DNA of 64,000 nt. Origin: Nonomuraea turkmeniaca. GTDB lineage: Bacteria > Actinomycetota > Actinomycetes > Streptosporangiales > Streptosporangiaceae. This document shows, in pieces, positions 19,101-27,166 of the stretch; positions within the stretch are counted from its first letter, which is position 1; every line of letters starts with the position of its first letter. The translations under genes and the position numbers were made by a program. The DNA is taken from contig NZ_VCKY01000008.1 in assembly GCF_005889735.1 (NCBI RefSeq), positions 31,528-95,527 of the forward strand, in the 5' to 3' direction. Under the pieces are notes generated by a model, which saw only the letters and a list, made by a program, of their open reading frames with translations, was not told where the DNA came from and did no database searches.

Positions 19101-19634
19101 ATGACAGATCGCGACAACCTGCTGGCCGAGATCAAGAAGAAGGCCGTCGTGCACGGCAAGGTCATCCTCTCCTCGGGCAAGGAGGCTGACTACTATCTCG
19201 ACCTGCGCCGGATCACTCTCGACGGTGTGGCCGCGCCGCTCGTCGGCAAGGTGATGCTCGACCTGACCGACGACCTCGACTACGACGCGGTGGGCGGGCT
19301 CACGCTGGGAGCCGATCCCATAGCGGCGGCGATGCTGCACGCGGCGGCGGCGCGGGGGCGCGTGCTCGACGCATTCGTGGTGCGCAAGGCGCTGAAGGAG
19401 CACGGCATGCAGCGCAGGATCGAGGGGCCCGAGGTGAAGGGGCGGCGGGTGCTGGCGCTCGAGGACACCTCGACGACCGGCGCGTCGGTGCTGACCGCGG
19501 TGGAGGCGTTGCGGGAGGCCGGGGCCGAGGTGGTGGCCGTGGCCACGATCGTGGACCGTGGGGCGCGTGACCGGATCGCCGGCGAGGGGCTCGACTACCG
19601 GACCGCCTTCACCCCTCAGGAGCTGGGTCTCTAG
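19101..19634 (+). CDS. pyrE: orotate phosphoribosyltransferase
   Basis: 177 aa, standard for actinobacterial PyrE, which makes OMP from orotate and PRPP in pyrimidine synthesis. The PRPP-binding loop VLALEDTSTTGASVL and the substrate region SSGKEADYYLDLRRITL are intact. The ATG at 19101 is chosen because TAAGCT lies at 19088-19093, 7 nt upstream, with no Shine-Dalgarno; this is typical of a leaderless mRNA. The stop codon lies inside the 28-bp tandem repeat 19610-19666. Confidence 0.95.
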   Translation: MTDRDNLLAEIKKKAVVHGKVILSSGKEADYYLDLRRITLDGVAAPLVGKVMLDLTDDLDYDAVGGLTLGADPIAAAMLHAAAARGRVLDAFVVRKALKEHGMQRRIEGPEVKGRRVLALEDTSTTGASVLTAVEALREAGAEVVAVATIVDRGARDRIAGEGLDYRTAFTPQELGL

Positions 19635-19666
19635 CCGACACCCCTCAGGAGCTGGGTCTCTAGCCG
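19610..19666. repeat. 28-bp direct repeat carrying stop codons
   Basis: Two identical 28-bp copies, 19610-19637 and 19639-19666, are separated by one base (period 29). Each begins CACCCCTCAGG and ends CTCTAGCCG. The first copy contains the end of pyrE and its TAG stop. The second contains, on the reverse strand, the TAG stop of the convergent membrane-protein gene (19660-19662). This is a recent tandem duplication at a convergent gene junction. Confidence 0.93.
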
Positions 19667-20082
19667 GGCGCGCGGACGGTGAACGCCTGCCTGGCGCCCT
19701 GCTCGCCCTGCTCGCGCGGCTTGCCGTTCTCGGTGACGCTGACCGTGCCCGCGTCGCTGAGCACCACGTCGAGCTCGGGCTCGAAGTAGCTGACCTCTTC
19801 GCCCTTGCTCATCTCGCGGTGCTGGAGCACGTCGCCGCCCGGCACCCGTACGGTGACGGTGGGGCAGGTGTCGGCCAGGCACTCGACGCGCACCGTCGGC
19901 ACCTGGGCGGTGGTCTCCTCCGTGGCGGTGCCGGTGGTGGCGAGGCCGCTGGCGCGCTCACGCTCGCGTTCGGCCTGGGTCGGCGTGCCGACCGAGGCGA
20001 GCAGCGCGCGACCGCCTATGACCAGGAGTGTCACCACGGCCCCGACCGCCAGGACGGCGAGCGCAAGGCGGGCGAGGCCCAT
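19660..20082 (-). CDS. single-pass membrane protein with C-terminal beta domain, unknown function
   Basis: 140 aa from the ATG at 20082 (AGGTC upstream; a GTG at 20106 would add eight residues). One N-terminal membrane segment (LALAVLAVGAVVTLLVIGG) is followed by a charged, Thr-rich linker and an exported domain with VRVECLADTCPTVTVRVPGG, a two-cysteine hairpin that may form a disulfide. The arrangement is reminiscent of the exported domain of RodZ-like or DUF4115 proteins, but I cannot assign a family. Convergent with pyrE. Confidence 0.65.
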   Translation of the reverse strand: MGLARLALAVLAVGAVVTLLVIGGRALLASVGTPTQAERERERASGLATTGTATEETTAQVPTVRVECLADTCPTVTVRVPGGDVLQHREMSKGEEVSYFEPELDVVLSDAGTVSVTENGKPREQGEQGARQAFTVRAPG

Positions 20083-20159
20083 CGGATCTGACCTGTGGCG
20101 TCCCACAGTGGGCAGCGTACCGTGACGTACGCCACTCTCACCGGTAGTCGCCTACGCGG

Positions 20160-20861
20160 TCAGAACGGATCGCCCACGCGGTGGTGCTTGCCGTTGGGAG
20201 TGGGGAGCCGCTTGGCTTCGCGGCGCTTCTTGACGACCTCGACGAAGATCGGGATCAGCGAGATCAGCACGATGAGGAAGACGCCCGGCAGGATGTACCT
20301 GTCGATCTGCTTGGGATCGACCTGCCCGCCGAGGAAGTGGCCGATCAGGAGCAGGCTCTCGACCCAGAAGACCCCGCCGACGACATTCCACAGGAAGAAA
20401 CGTTTGGGCGGCATCTCCAGCACGCCGGCGACGGGATTCATGAACGTGCGGACGATCGGCACGAACCTGGCCAGAATCACCGCCTTGGCCGGGCCGAACT
20501 TCTCGAAGAACTCCTCGGCCCTGAGCACGTGCTCCCTCTTGAACAACCGCGAATCCGGCTTGTCAAAGAGTTTGCGGCCGAATCGGAAGCCGAGGAAATG
20601 CCCGAGCTGGGCTCCCGCGATCGCGCACAGCGGGGTGCCGATCAGCAAGACCGGCAGCGAGAGCGGCTCGATGCCCATTCCCGCGGCCACCGACGCCGAG
20701 CTGAAAATCCCCGCGGCCACCAGCAGCGAGTCGCCAGGCAAGAAGAACCCGAGCAGCAGACCCGTTTCGGCGAAGATGATGGCCAGCACGCCGACCGTGG
20801 CGAAAGCGCCGAGAATCGTGAGCCACCACGTCGGGTCGAGGAGATTCAAAAGCCAGTCCAC
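20160..20861 (-). CDS. DedA/VTT-family membrane protein
   Basis: 233 aa, GTG start. It has the DedA features: re-entrant segments around ETGLLLGFFLPGDSLLVAAG and the motif FGPAKAVILARFVPIVRTFMNPVAG, with membrane helices up to the C-terminal IVLISLIPIFVEVV and a basic tail. The family is linked to flipping of undecaprenyl phosphate and other lipids across the membrane, with the conserved acidic and Arg residues (E in FAETG, R in ARFVP) present here. No operon partner is evident; it is divergent from fba. Confidence 0.9.
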   Translation of the reverse strand: MDWLLNLLDPTWWLTILGAFATVGVLAIIFAETGLLLGFFLPGDSLLVAAGIFSSASVAAGMGIEPLSLPVLLIGTPLCAIAGAQLGHFLGFRFGRKLFDKPDSRLFKREHVLRAEEFFEKFGPAKAVILARFVPIVRTFMNPVAGVLEMPPKRFFLWNVVGGVFWVESLLLIGHFLGGQVDPKQIDRYILPGVFLIVLISLIPIFVEVVKKRREAKRLPTPNGKHHRVGDPF

Positions 20862-21004
20862 GCCGAGAGCCTACCCGGAGCGGGCATCCCGGGCGTCGCC
20901 ATCGGGCCACGCGCCGTCAAGAACGCGTTCTATCTACCAGTTGGGGTAGTGAGCCGGGATACTGGGCCCTGGCGCGAAGCCGTAACTTCTCAGGGAGATG
21001 AATC

Positions 21005-22027
21005 ATGCCTATTGCGACTCCAGAGGTCTACGCCGAGATGCTCGACCGGGCCAAGGCCGGCGGATTCGCCTACCCGGCGATCAACGTGACCTCGTCTCAG
21101 ACGTTGAATGCCGCTTTGCGCGGCTTCGCCGAGGCCGAGAGCGACGGCATCGTTCAGGTCTCCACCGGCGGCGCCGAGTTCCTCGCCGGCGCCACCGTCA
21201 AGGACATGGTCACGGGGGCGACGGCGCTGGCCGAGTACGCCCGGATCGTGGCCGCGAAATACCCGGTCACGGTGGCGCTGCACACCGACCACTGCCCCAA
21301 GGACAAGCTCGACGGCTTCATGCGTCCGCTGATCGACATCTCGCTCGAGCGGGTCTCCAAGGGTCTGGACCCGCTCTTCCAGTCGCACATGTGGGACGGC
21401 TCGGCCGTGCTGCTCGAGGAGAACCTGGAGATCGCCAAGGAGCTCCTGGAGAAGTGCGCGCGGGCCCGGATCGTCATGGAGATGGAGATCGGCGTCGTCG
21501 GCGGCGAGGAGGACGGCGTCGTCGGCGAGATCAACGAGAAGCTCTACACGACCGCCGAGGACGCGCTGGCCACCGCCGAGGCCGTGGGCATCGGGGAGAA
21601 GGGCCGCTACATGCTGGCCGCCACGTTCGGCAACGTGCACGGCGTCTACAAGCCGGGGCACGTCAAGCTGCGGCCGAGCGTGCTGAAGGAGATCCAGGAC
21701 GCGGTCGGCGCCAAGTACGGCAAGGAGAAGCCGTTCGACCTGGTCTTCCACGGCGGCTCCGGCTCGCTGCTCGAGGAGATTCACGAGGCCATCTCGTACG
21801 GCGTCGTCAAGATGAACGTCGACACCGACACCCAGTACGCCTTCACCAGGCCGATCGCGGACCACATGTTCCGCAACTACGACGGCGTGCTCAAGGTGGA
21901 CGGCGACGTGGGCAACAAGAAGACGTACGACCCGCGCTCGTACGGCAAGGCCGCCGAGGCCGGAATGGCCGCGCGCGTGGCGGAGGCGTGCCAGAGCCTC
22001 AAGAGTGCTGGGACGAAGATCTCCTAG
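21005..22027 (+). CDS. fba: class II fructose-bisphosphate aldolase
   Basis: 340 aa. Zinc-dependent cleavage of fructose-1,6-bisphosphate in glycolysis and gluconeogenesis. The class II motifs are present: HTDHCPKDKLDGFM (zinc His and catalytic Asp), EMEIGVVGGEEDGV, GNVHGVYK, FHGGSGS and KMNVDTDTQYAF. The ATG at 21005 has AGGGAG about 7 nt upstream. It is followed by the DUF3151 gene and purA in the order usual for actinomycetes. Confidence 0.96.
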   Translation: MPIATPEVYAEMLDRAKAGGFAYPAINVTSSQTLNAALRGFAEAESDGIVQVSTGGAEFLAGATVKDMVTGATALAEYARIVAAKYPVTVALHTDHCPKDKLDGFMRPLIDISLERVSKGLDPLFQSHMWDGSAVLLEENLEIAKELLEKCARARIVMEMEIGVVGGEEDGVVGEINEKLYTTAEDALATAEAVGIGEKGRYMLAATFGNVHGVYKPGHVKLRPSVLKEIQDAVGAKYGKEKPFDLVFHGGSGSLLEEIHEAISYGVVKMNVDTDTQYAFTRPIADHMFRNYDGVLKVDGDVGNKKTYDPRSYGKAAEAGMAARVAEACQSLKSAGTKIS

Positions 22028-22061
22028 CCACTGGTGCGGCCTGGCGGGTATGACTTGTCCT

Positions 22062-22472
22062 ATGGATAACCTTCTCGCCGGGCCGCCCCCGACTCATCTG
22101 CCGGACCAGCCCGAGGCCAGAGAGGCGCTGGAAGCCGGCGCCAAGGCCGCCGACGTGGCCGCCCGCTTCCCCGCCTTCCCGGCGGCGTGGGCCGCGCTCG
22201 CGGAGGAGTACTTCGCCCAAGGGCACGCGGTCACCTCGTACGCCTTCGCGCGCACCGGCTACCATCGTGGGCTCGACCAGCTGCGCCGCAGCGGCTGGAA
22301 GGGCCACGGGCCCATTCCTTGGGAGCATGCGCCCAACCGTGGCTTCCTGCGCTGCCTGTACGCGCTGTCGCGAGCCGCCCAGGCGATCGGCGAGAAGGAC
22401 GAGGCCGAGCGGTGCCTGCAGTTCCTGAAGGACAGCACGGAATCCGGTTACGACGCGCTGTCCAAGGGTTAG
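22062..22472 (+). CDS. DUF3151-family protein
   Basis: 136 aa from the ATG at 22062; an ATG at 22050 is an alternative. It is a small, soluble, tetratricopeptide-like helical protein (FPAFPAAWAALAEEYFAQG, SYAFARTGYHRGLDQLRRSGWKG, GFLRCLYALSRAAQAIGE) found almost only in actinobacteria between fba and purA, as here. Its function is not known. Its TAG stop sits in the loop of a hairpin (22462-22479). Confidence 0.88.
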   Translation: MDNLLAGPPPTHLPDQPEAREALEAGAKAADVAARFPAFPAAWAALAEEYFAQGHAVTSYAFARTGYHRGLDQLRRSGWKGHGPIPWEHAPNRGFLRCLYALSRAAQAIGEKDEAERCLQFLKDSTESGYDALSKG

Positions 22473-22486
22473 CCCTTGGGGTGTTT
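22462..22486 (+). terminator. hairpin terminator at the end of the DUF3151 gene
   Basis: CCAAGGG (22462-22468) pairs with CCCTTGG (22473-22479) around a 4-nt loop TTAG that includes the stop codon, followed by GGTGTTT. A 7-bp stem with a short U-rich tail fits an intrinsic terminator. It overlaps the putative -35 box of the purA promoter. Confidence 0.55.
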
Positions 22487-22505
22487 AGGCACGTTCGGGT
22501 AGTCT
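22476..22505 (+). promoter_or_regulatory. putative purA promoter
   Basis: TTGGGG at 22476-22481 and TAGTCT at 22500-22505 are 18 nt apart, which would start transcription near 22512 and give a leader of about 59 nt before purA. The -35 hexamer is a weak match. Confidence 0.3.
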
Positions 22506-22518
22506 CACTACGCAAGAG

Positions 22519-22551
22519 CCCCTGTCGCGCTTGCGCCAGGGGTTTCGTTTT
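22519..22551 (+). terminator. attenuator-like hairpin in the purA leader
   Basis: CCCCTG (22519-22524) pairs with CAGGGG (22537-22542), with an inner GCG/CGC stem, followed by TTTCGTTTT. It is a good intrinsic-terminator shape but lies between the purA promoter and its start codon (22571), so it could either insulate purA or attenuate it. Confidence 0.55.
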
Positions 22552-22570
22552 GTGCTCAGGAGACTGAACC

Positions 22571-23854
22571 ATGCCGGCTGCCGTTCTCGTTGGTGCCCAG
22601 TGGGGCGATGAGGGCAAGGGCAAGGCCACCGACCTGCTCGGTGGCGACGTCGACTACGTCGTCCGCTATCAGGGTGGCAACAACGCGGGGCACACGGTCG
22701 TCATCGGCGACCAGAAATACGCCCTCCATCTGCTTCCCACCGGAATCCTCTCGCCGGAAGTCGTGCCGGTCATCGGCAACGGCGTGGTGATCGACCCAGG
22801 TGTGCTACTAAGTGAGATCGACGGCCTGGCCGCGCGGGGCATCTCCGCCGAGCGGCTGCTGATCTCCTCGAACGCGCACCTGATCATGCCCCACCACAAG
22901 GCGCTCGACAAGGTCACCGAGCGTTACTTGGGCAAGGCCAAGATCGGCACCACCGGGCGCGGGATCGGGCCCGCGTACGGCGACAAGATCGCCCGCATGG
23001 GCGTGCGCGTGCAGGACCTGCTCGACCCGGGCATCCTGGCGAAGAAGATCGAGGTCGCGCTGACCGAGAAGAACCAGGTGCTGACCAAGGTCTACAACCG
23101 GCGCGGGATCGACCTTGAGGCGGTGCTCGAGGAGTACCTCGCCTACGCCGAGCGACTCAAGCCGCACATCGCCGACACCTCGCTGGTGCTCTCGAAGGCG
23201 CTGGACGAGGGCAAGTTCGTGCTGCTGGAGGGCGGGCAGGGGACGCTGCTCGACATCGACCACGGCACGTACCCGTTCGTCACGTCGTCGTCTCCCACGT
23301 CGGGCGGCGCGTGCGCCGGAGCCGGGATCCCGCCGAACCGGCTCACCAAGATCATCGGAATCCTGAAGGCGTACACGACCCGTGTCGGCTCCGGGCCCTT
23401 CCCGACCGAGCTGACGGACGAGATGGGCGACTGGCTGCGCCAGACCGGCGGCGAGTACGGCGTCACCACGGGCCGCAACCGCCGCTGCGGCTGGTTCGAC
23501 GCGGTGATCGCCCGCTACGCCACCCGCATCAACGGGATCACGGACTACTTCCTCACCAAGCTGGACGTGCTGTCGGGGCTGGAGCGGATCCCGGTGTGCG
23601 TGGCATACGAAGTGGACGGGGTGCGGCACGACGAGATCCCGATGACGCAGACCGACTTCCACCACGCGACGCCGATTTACGAGGAGTTCCCGGGGTGGCA
23701 GGAGGACATCACCAGCGCCAAGTCCTTCGATGACCTGCCGCCGAACGCGCAGGCGTACGTGCGGACGCTGGAGGAGATGAGCGGCGCGCCGATCTCGGCC
23801 ATCGGCGTCGGCCCTGGCCGCGACCAGACCGTGGTGGTGCGCTCCCTCGTCTGA
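22571..23854 (+). CDS. purA: adenylosuccinate synthase
   Basis: 427 aa, full length. GTP-dependent joining of IMP and aspartate, the first step from IMP to AMP. The signature [16 protein letters not shown] is at the N-terminus, with GNNAGHTV, the IMP loop [36 protein letters not shown] and [14 protein letters not shown] all intact. The ATG has AGGAG about 8 nt upstream. The leader carries a terminator-like hairpin (22519-22551), which suggests regulation by attenuation. Confidence 0.97.
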   Translation: MPAAVLVGAQWGDEGKGKATDLLGGDVDYVVRYQGGNNAGHTVVIGDQKYALHLLPTGILSPEVVPVIGNGVVIDPGVLLSEIDGLAARGISAERLLISSNAHLIMPHHKALDKVTERYLGKAKIGTTGRGIGPAYGDKIARMGVRVQDLLDPGILAKKIEVALTEKNQVLTKVYNRRGIDLEAVLEEYLAYAERLKPHIADTSLVLSKALDEGKFVLLEGGQGTLLDIDHGTYPFVTSSSPTSGGACAGAGIPPNRLTKIIGILKAYTTRVGSGPFPTELTDEMGDWLRQTGGEYGVTTGRNRRCGWFDAVIARYATRINGITDYFLTKLDVLSGLERIPVCVAYEVDGVRHDEIPMTQTDFHHATPIYEEFPGWQEDITSAKSFDDLPPNAQAYVRTLEEMSGAPISAIGVGPGRDQTVVVRSLV

Positions 23855-23904
23855 CCGGGCTTCGGCGTTCCTCAGGCGGACGCGCTGACGTCCGCACGCG
23901 TTGC

Positions 23905-23960
23905 GCCGAGCTTCACCCCTCACCTTCGCGCCGCACCGGCGCCGGGGTGAGGGGCTCGGC
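23905..23960. terminator. bidirectional hairpin between purA and the GNAT gene
   Basis: GCCGAG (23905-23910) pairs with CTCGGC (23955-23960) and CCCCTCACC (23916-23924) with GGTGAGGGG (23946-23954). This gives 15 paired bases with one 5-nt bulge on the left arm and a GC-rich inner loop. It lies between two convergent genes and would end transcripts from both sides. Confidence 0.6.
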
Positions 23961-23993
23961 ACAGTGCGTGCGGCCCATGACCAGGCGCGGTGG

Positions 23994-24644
23994 TCAGGGG
24001 GTCAGGACGACGGCCGTCATCGGGGTGTGGAGGGTCCAGCCCACCGTCTCGTACAGCGCCTGGCCCTGGGCGGTGGCCACGAGGATGCCCGTCCGCGCCC
24101 CCAGCGACGCGGCCGCCGACGACATCGTGCGCATGATGATCGTGCCGAGGCCGCGGCGGCGGTGGTCGGCGGCGGTTTCCACCTGGTCCATCACGGCGGC
24201 GGAGCCCGCCACGGCGAACTGGCCGCGGGCCGCGACCTCGCCTGCCGCCGTCAGGAGCCGGGCCGCGGTGACGCCGGCCCTGGTGGTGACGGCCAGGGTG
24301 TAACCCGGTGGAGCCTGCGGGGGTGCGGTGCGGGCCAAGGAGGCGGTCATCATGAACTCCCGGTCCATGACCGTCCAGGCCGGCGGCAGGAAGGAGGCGA
24401 CGGCCTCGGCGGGGGCGCAGAGTTTGAGCCAGGTGCCGGGCGTCGTCAGCGTCGTGGTCAGGTGGTGGAGGACCTCCGGGGTCGGGGTGGGGATGACGTG
24501 GCGGGCCACGTGGCCGGGCAGGCCGACGTCCACACGCAGGCCCCACGGTTCGCGTACGGGACTGGGTGCGCTGCGGGAGATGACCCAGCCGTCGACCCAT
24601 GCCCGGACCGTCCCTGAATCGGCGGGTTTGAGAACCTCCGTCAT
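23994..24644 (-). CDS. GNAT-family N-acetyltransferase
   Basis: 216 aa from the ATG at 24644, chosen because TAGGCT ends exactly 7 nt upstream with no Shine-Dalgarno. The C-terminal half has the acetyl-CoA motif (VETAADHRRRGLGTIIMRTM) and the final beta-strand region TGILVATAQGQALYETVGW. The N-terminal half (about 100 aa) is poorly conserved and may be a degenerate first GNAT fold. The acceptor substrate is unknown. Confidence 0.85.
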   Translation of the reverse strand: MTEVLKPADSGTVRAWVDGWVISRSAPSPVREPWGLRVDVGLPGHVARHVIPTPTPEVLHHLTTTLTTPGTWLKLCAPAEAVASFLPPAWTVMDREFMMTASLARTAPPQAPPGYTLAVTTRAGVTAARLLTAAGEVAARGQFAVAGSAAVMDQVETAADHRRRGLGTIIMRTMSSAAASLGARTGILVATAQGQALYETVGWTLHTPMTAVVLTP

Positions 24645-24753
24645 AGACAACAGCCTATTGTCCGCCGGTCACCACACGACGGGGCGTAGCAGGATAAAAA
24701 GGACACGGCGTGGCACCTCCTAGTCGTGCCCGGCGGCGGGTAGGGTCCCGGGT

Positions 24754-25662
24754 GTGCACGTTGAGATTCATGGTCACCGAGGTGCGCGGGGCCTCTGGCC
24801 GGAGAACACCCTGCCAGGTATGAGCCGCACGATGGAGCTCGGCGTTCACGCGCTCGAGCTCGACGTGGCGCTCACCGCCGATCGGCGCCTCGTGCTCACG
24901 CACGATCTCACGGTCTCCGCGGTGACCAGCGCCGACAGACGGCCGCTGCACGCCGGCGACCCGCTCTTCCCGTACGTCGGCAAGCCCATCAACGCCCTCA
25001 CGCTGGCGCAGCTGCGCATGCTGGACGTGGGCGTGCGGCTGCCGAGGCATCTCGACGACCCCTTCGCGCTGACGCAGGTCGCCATGCCGGAGACCAGGAT
25101 GCCGACGCTGGGCGCGGTCCTGGGGCTGGTGAACGCGTACGAGGCGGAGAGCGTACGGCTGCACGTCGAGCTCAAGTCCGATCCCACCAGGCCGGAGCTG
25201 ACGCCGGACCCCGAGATGTTCGCCCAGCTCGTCGTCGACGAGCTCGACCGGCACGGCAGGCTCGGCAACGTCGCCATCCTGAGCTTCGACTGGCGGATCC
25301 TGCGGCACGCGGCGCGGATCGCGCCTGGCACGCGCCGGTTCGCGCTGATCGAGCCGGACACCCTGCACTGGCACGAAGGCGGCCTGGGGGACGACATTCC
25401 CGCCGCCGCCCGCGCGGCAGGGGCCACCACGCTCTCGCCCGAGCACGTCATGGTGGACGAGGCGCTGATGGCACAGGCGGCCGCGGCGGGACTCGATGTG
25501 GCGGTATGGACGGTCAACGAGCCGGGGCTGGCCGGGCGGATGCTGGATCTCGGGGTGGCGGGCATCGTGACCGACTATCCCGATCGCATGCGGGAGGTGT
25601 GGCGGGAGCGGGGGCTGGAGCTGCCCGAGCCGGTCGGACCGCTCAGGCCCGTCGGCGTCTGA
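24754..25662 (+). CDS. glycerophosphodiester phosphodiesterase
   Basis: 302 aa, GTG start with TAGGGT 7 nt upstream and no ribosome binding site. GDPD motifs: HGHRGARGLWPENT at the N-terminus (catalytic His and metal-binding Glu), ELDVALTADRRLVLTHD (metal site and second His), LHVELK, and the C-terminal AVWTVNEPG. It hydrolyses glycerophosphodiesters to glycerol-3-phosphate and alcohol. No signal peptide, so a cytoplasmic enzyme of phospholipid turnover. Confidence 0.93.
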   Translation: MHVEIHGHRGARGLWPENTLPGMSRTMELGVHALELDVALTADRRLVLTHDLTVSAVTSADRRPLHAGDPLFPYVGKPINALTLAQLRMLDVGVRLPRHLDDPFALTQVAMPETRMPTLGAVLGLVNAYEAESVRLHVELKSDPTRPELTPDPEMFAQLVVDELDRHGRLGNVAILSFDWRILRHAARIAPGTRRFALIEPDTLHWHEGGLGDDIPAAARAAGATTLSPEHVMVDEALMAQAAAAGLDVAVWTVNEPGLAGRMLDLGVAGIVTDYPDRMREVWRERGLELPEPVGPLRPVGV

Positions 25663-25698
25663 CCCCCGCCATCAGCCGGCGCCGACCCCGGCCATCAG

Positions 25699-26808
25699 CT
25701 AGAGCCAGCCGTTTCTGCGGAAGCCGCGATGCAGGAACACACAGGCGGTGACCATGAGGGCCAGCACGGCCGGGTAGCCCCAGACCTGCTTGGTCTCCGG
25801 CATGAAGTCGAAGTTCATGCCGTAGATTCCGGCGATCATCGTGGGCACGGCCAGGATGGCCACCCATGAGGAGATCTTGCGCATGTCCTCGTTGGCCAGC
25901 GCGTTCGAGCGGGCCAGCGCGGCCTGCAGGATCGAGCTGCACAGCTCGTTCGAGGACTCCACCTGCTCGCACACCCGGGACAGGTGGTCGCCGACGTCGC
26001 GGAAGTACTCGCGCATCTCCGACGGGATCACCCGGCGCTGAGGCAGGGCGGACAGCGGGGCCTGCAACGGGGTGACGGCCCGCTTCATCTCCAGCATCTC
26101 CCGCTTGAGCTGGTAGATCCGGTTGATGTCGCGGGAGCTGACGTCGGCGAACACGGTGGCCTCGACCTCTTCGAGCTCCAGCTGCATGAGGTCGGCGACC
26201 TGGAGGTATTGGTCGACGACGTGGTCGGAGATGGCGTGCAGCACACCGGCCGGGCCTCGGTTCATCAACTTGGGCTTGTCCTCGAGGCGCTCGCGTACCA
26301 AGGTCAGCGGGCAGTGCTCGCCGTGCCGCACCGTCACCACGAAGTCCACGCCGAGGAACACCATGATCTCGCCGGTGGCGATGATCTCGCTGTTGGCGGT
26401 CAACTCGTCGTGGTCGAGGTAGGAGACGGTCTTCAGCACCATGAACAGCGAATCGCCGTACCGCTCGACCTTGGGGCGCTGGTGCGCCTTGACGGCGTCC
26501 TCGACGGCCAGCGGGTGCAGGCCGAACACCTCTGACAGCCACTCCACCTCAGGGGCTTCCGGCTCGTGCAGTCCCACCCAGACGAACGCCTTGGCGCCGT
26601 CAGCGGTCTTGTTGTGCTCGCGTACGTGCTCGAGTGCCTCGACGATGCCGGTCGCCGGGACCTTCTTGCCCTGGACGTAGGCGCCGAATTCGACGATGGA
26701 GTCGACGGGGGGCACGCAGATCTCACGCACCGGCTTGATGTGCTGGTGCGAGACGCGCGACGGCATGGGGTGACGGTTGATTCGACGGAAAAGCGTGGAC
26801 GAGCGCAT
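25699..26808 (-). CDS. corA: CorA-family Mg2+/Co2+ channel
   Basis: 369 aa. A large N-terminal cytoplasmic domain with long stalk helices leads to two C-terminal membrane segments with the YGMNF selectivity signature (IAGIYGMNFDFMPE) and a final basic tail. The ATG at 26808 has AAAGGGA about 5-6 nt upstream. The 5' region holds a strong three-way-junction fold (26902-26989) on either strand, which could be a cis-regulatory RNA. It converges with the GDPD gene after 36 bp. Confidence 0.94.
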   Translation of the reverse strand: MRSSTLFRRINRHPMPSRVSHQHIKPVREICVPPVDSIVEFGAYVQGKKVPATGIVEALEHVREHNKTADGAKAFVWVGLHEPEAPEVEWLSEVFGLHPLAVEDAVKAHQRPKVERYGDSLFMVLKTVSYLDHDELTANSEIIATGEIMVFLGVDFVVTVRHGEHCPLTLVRERLEDKPKLMNRGPAGVLHAISDHVVDQYLQVADLMQLELEEVEATVFADVSSRDINRIYQLKREMLEMKRAVTPLQAPLSALPQRRVIPSEMREYFRDVGDHLSRVCEQVESSNELCSSILQAALARSNALANEDMRKISSWVAILAVPTMIAGIYGMNFDFMPETKQVWGYPAVLALMVTACVFLHRGFRRNGWL

Positions 26809-27166
26809 GGCAGTCCCTTTCCGCCCGACATGGCACGCTCCACGCGCGACGAAAAGTCACCTCAATCAACACATATGCGTGGAGGCACGATCAGGCTGCC
26901 GGATTGGAGTGGTCGGGGGTATGCGGGGAGTACGTGGCGAAGCACGTACTGCTGGGATCACCAGGATTCATCCCGGACCACCTCCAATCACAAGAGACGC
27001 CGCAAAGCCGCCCTAACTTACCACAGGCGGGTGAACTTCTCTGACCCTACCGGCTCGGGGGCGCGCCGCTCAGGTAGAACTCGACAAAGATTGTTGCCCA
27101 TTCCAGCATGTGGTGTCCTGGAGACCGGAGCCTGCGCCTGGTCTCGGGGCTGCGACAATAGAGCGT
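26809..27166. promoter_or_regulatory. divergent region between corA and purD
   Basis: 358 bp with no gene I can support. It holds the corA 5' region (reverse), including the structured element 26902-26989, and the purD promoter on the right. GACAAT at 27154-27159 lies 7 nt before the purD GTG and is the best -10 candidate. Confidence 0.5.
26902..26989 (-). ncRNA. candidate structured RNA in the corA 5' region
   Basis: The outer stem pairs 26902-26914 with 26976-26989: 13 bp, with one bulged base at 26981. Inside are two hairpins: AGTACGTG (930-937 region) with CACGTACT around a GCGAAG loop, and GGGAT/ATCCC around an 11-nt loop (26954-26974 region). This makes a compact three-way junction about 94 nt upstream of the corA start. 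It does not match the M-box, TPP, purine or GEMM consensus as I know them. The symmetry of DNA pairing means the strand is inferred from corA. Confidence 0.45.

Noticed and set aside
26902..26989. M-box or another known riboswitch upstream of corA
   Set aside because: The conserved sequence blocks of the M-box, TPP, purine and c-di-GMP classes are not visible, so it is kept only as an unassigned fold.
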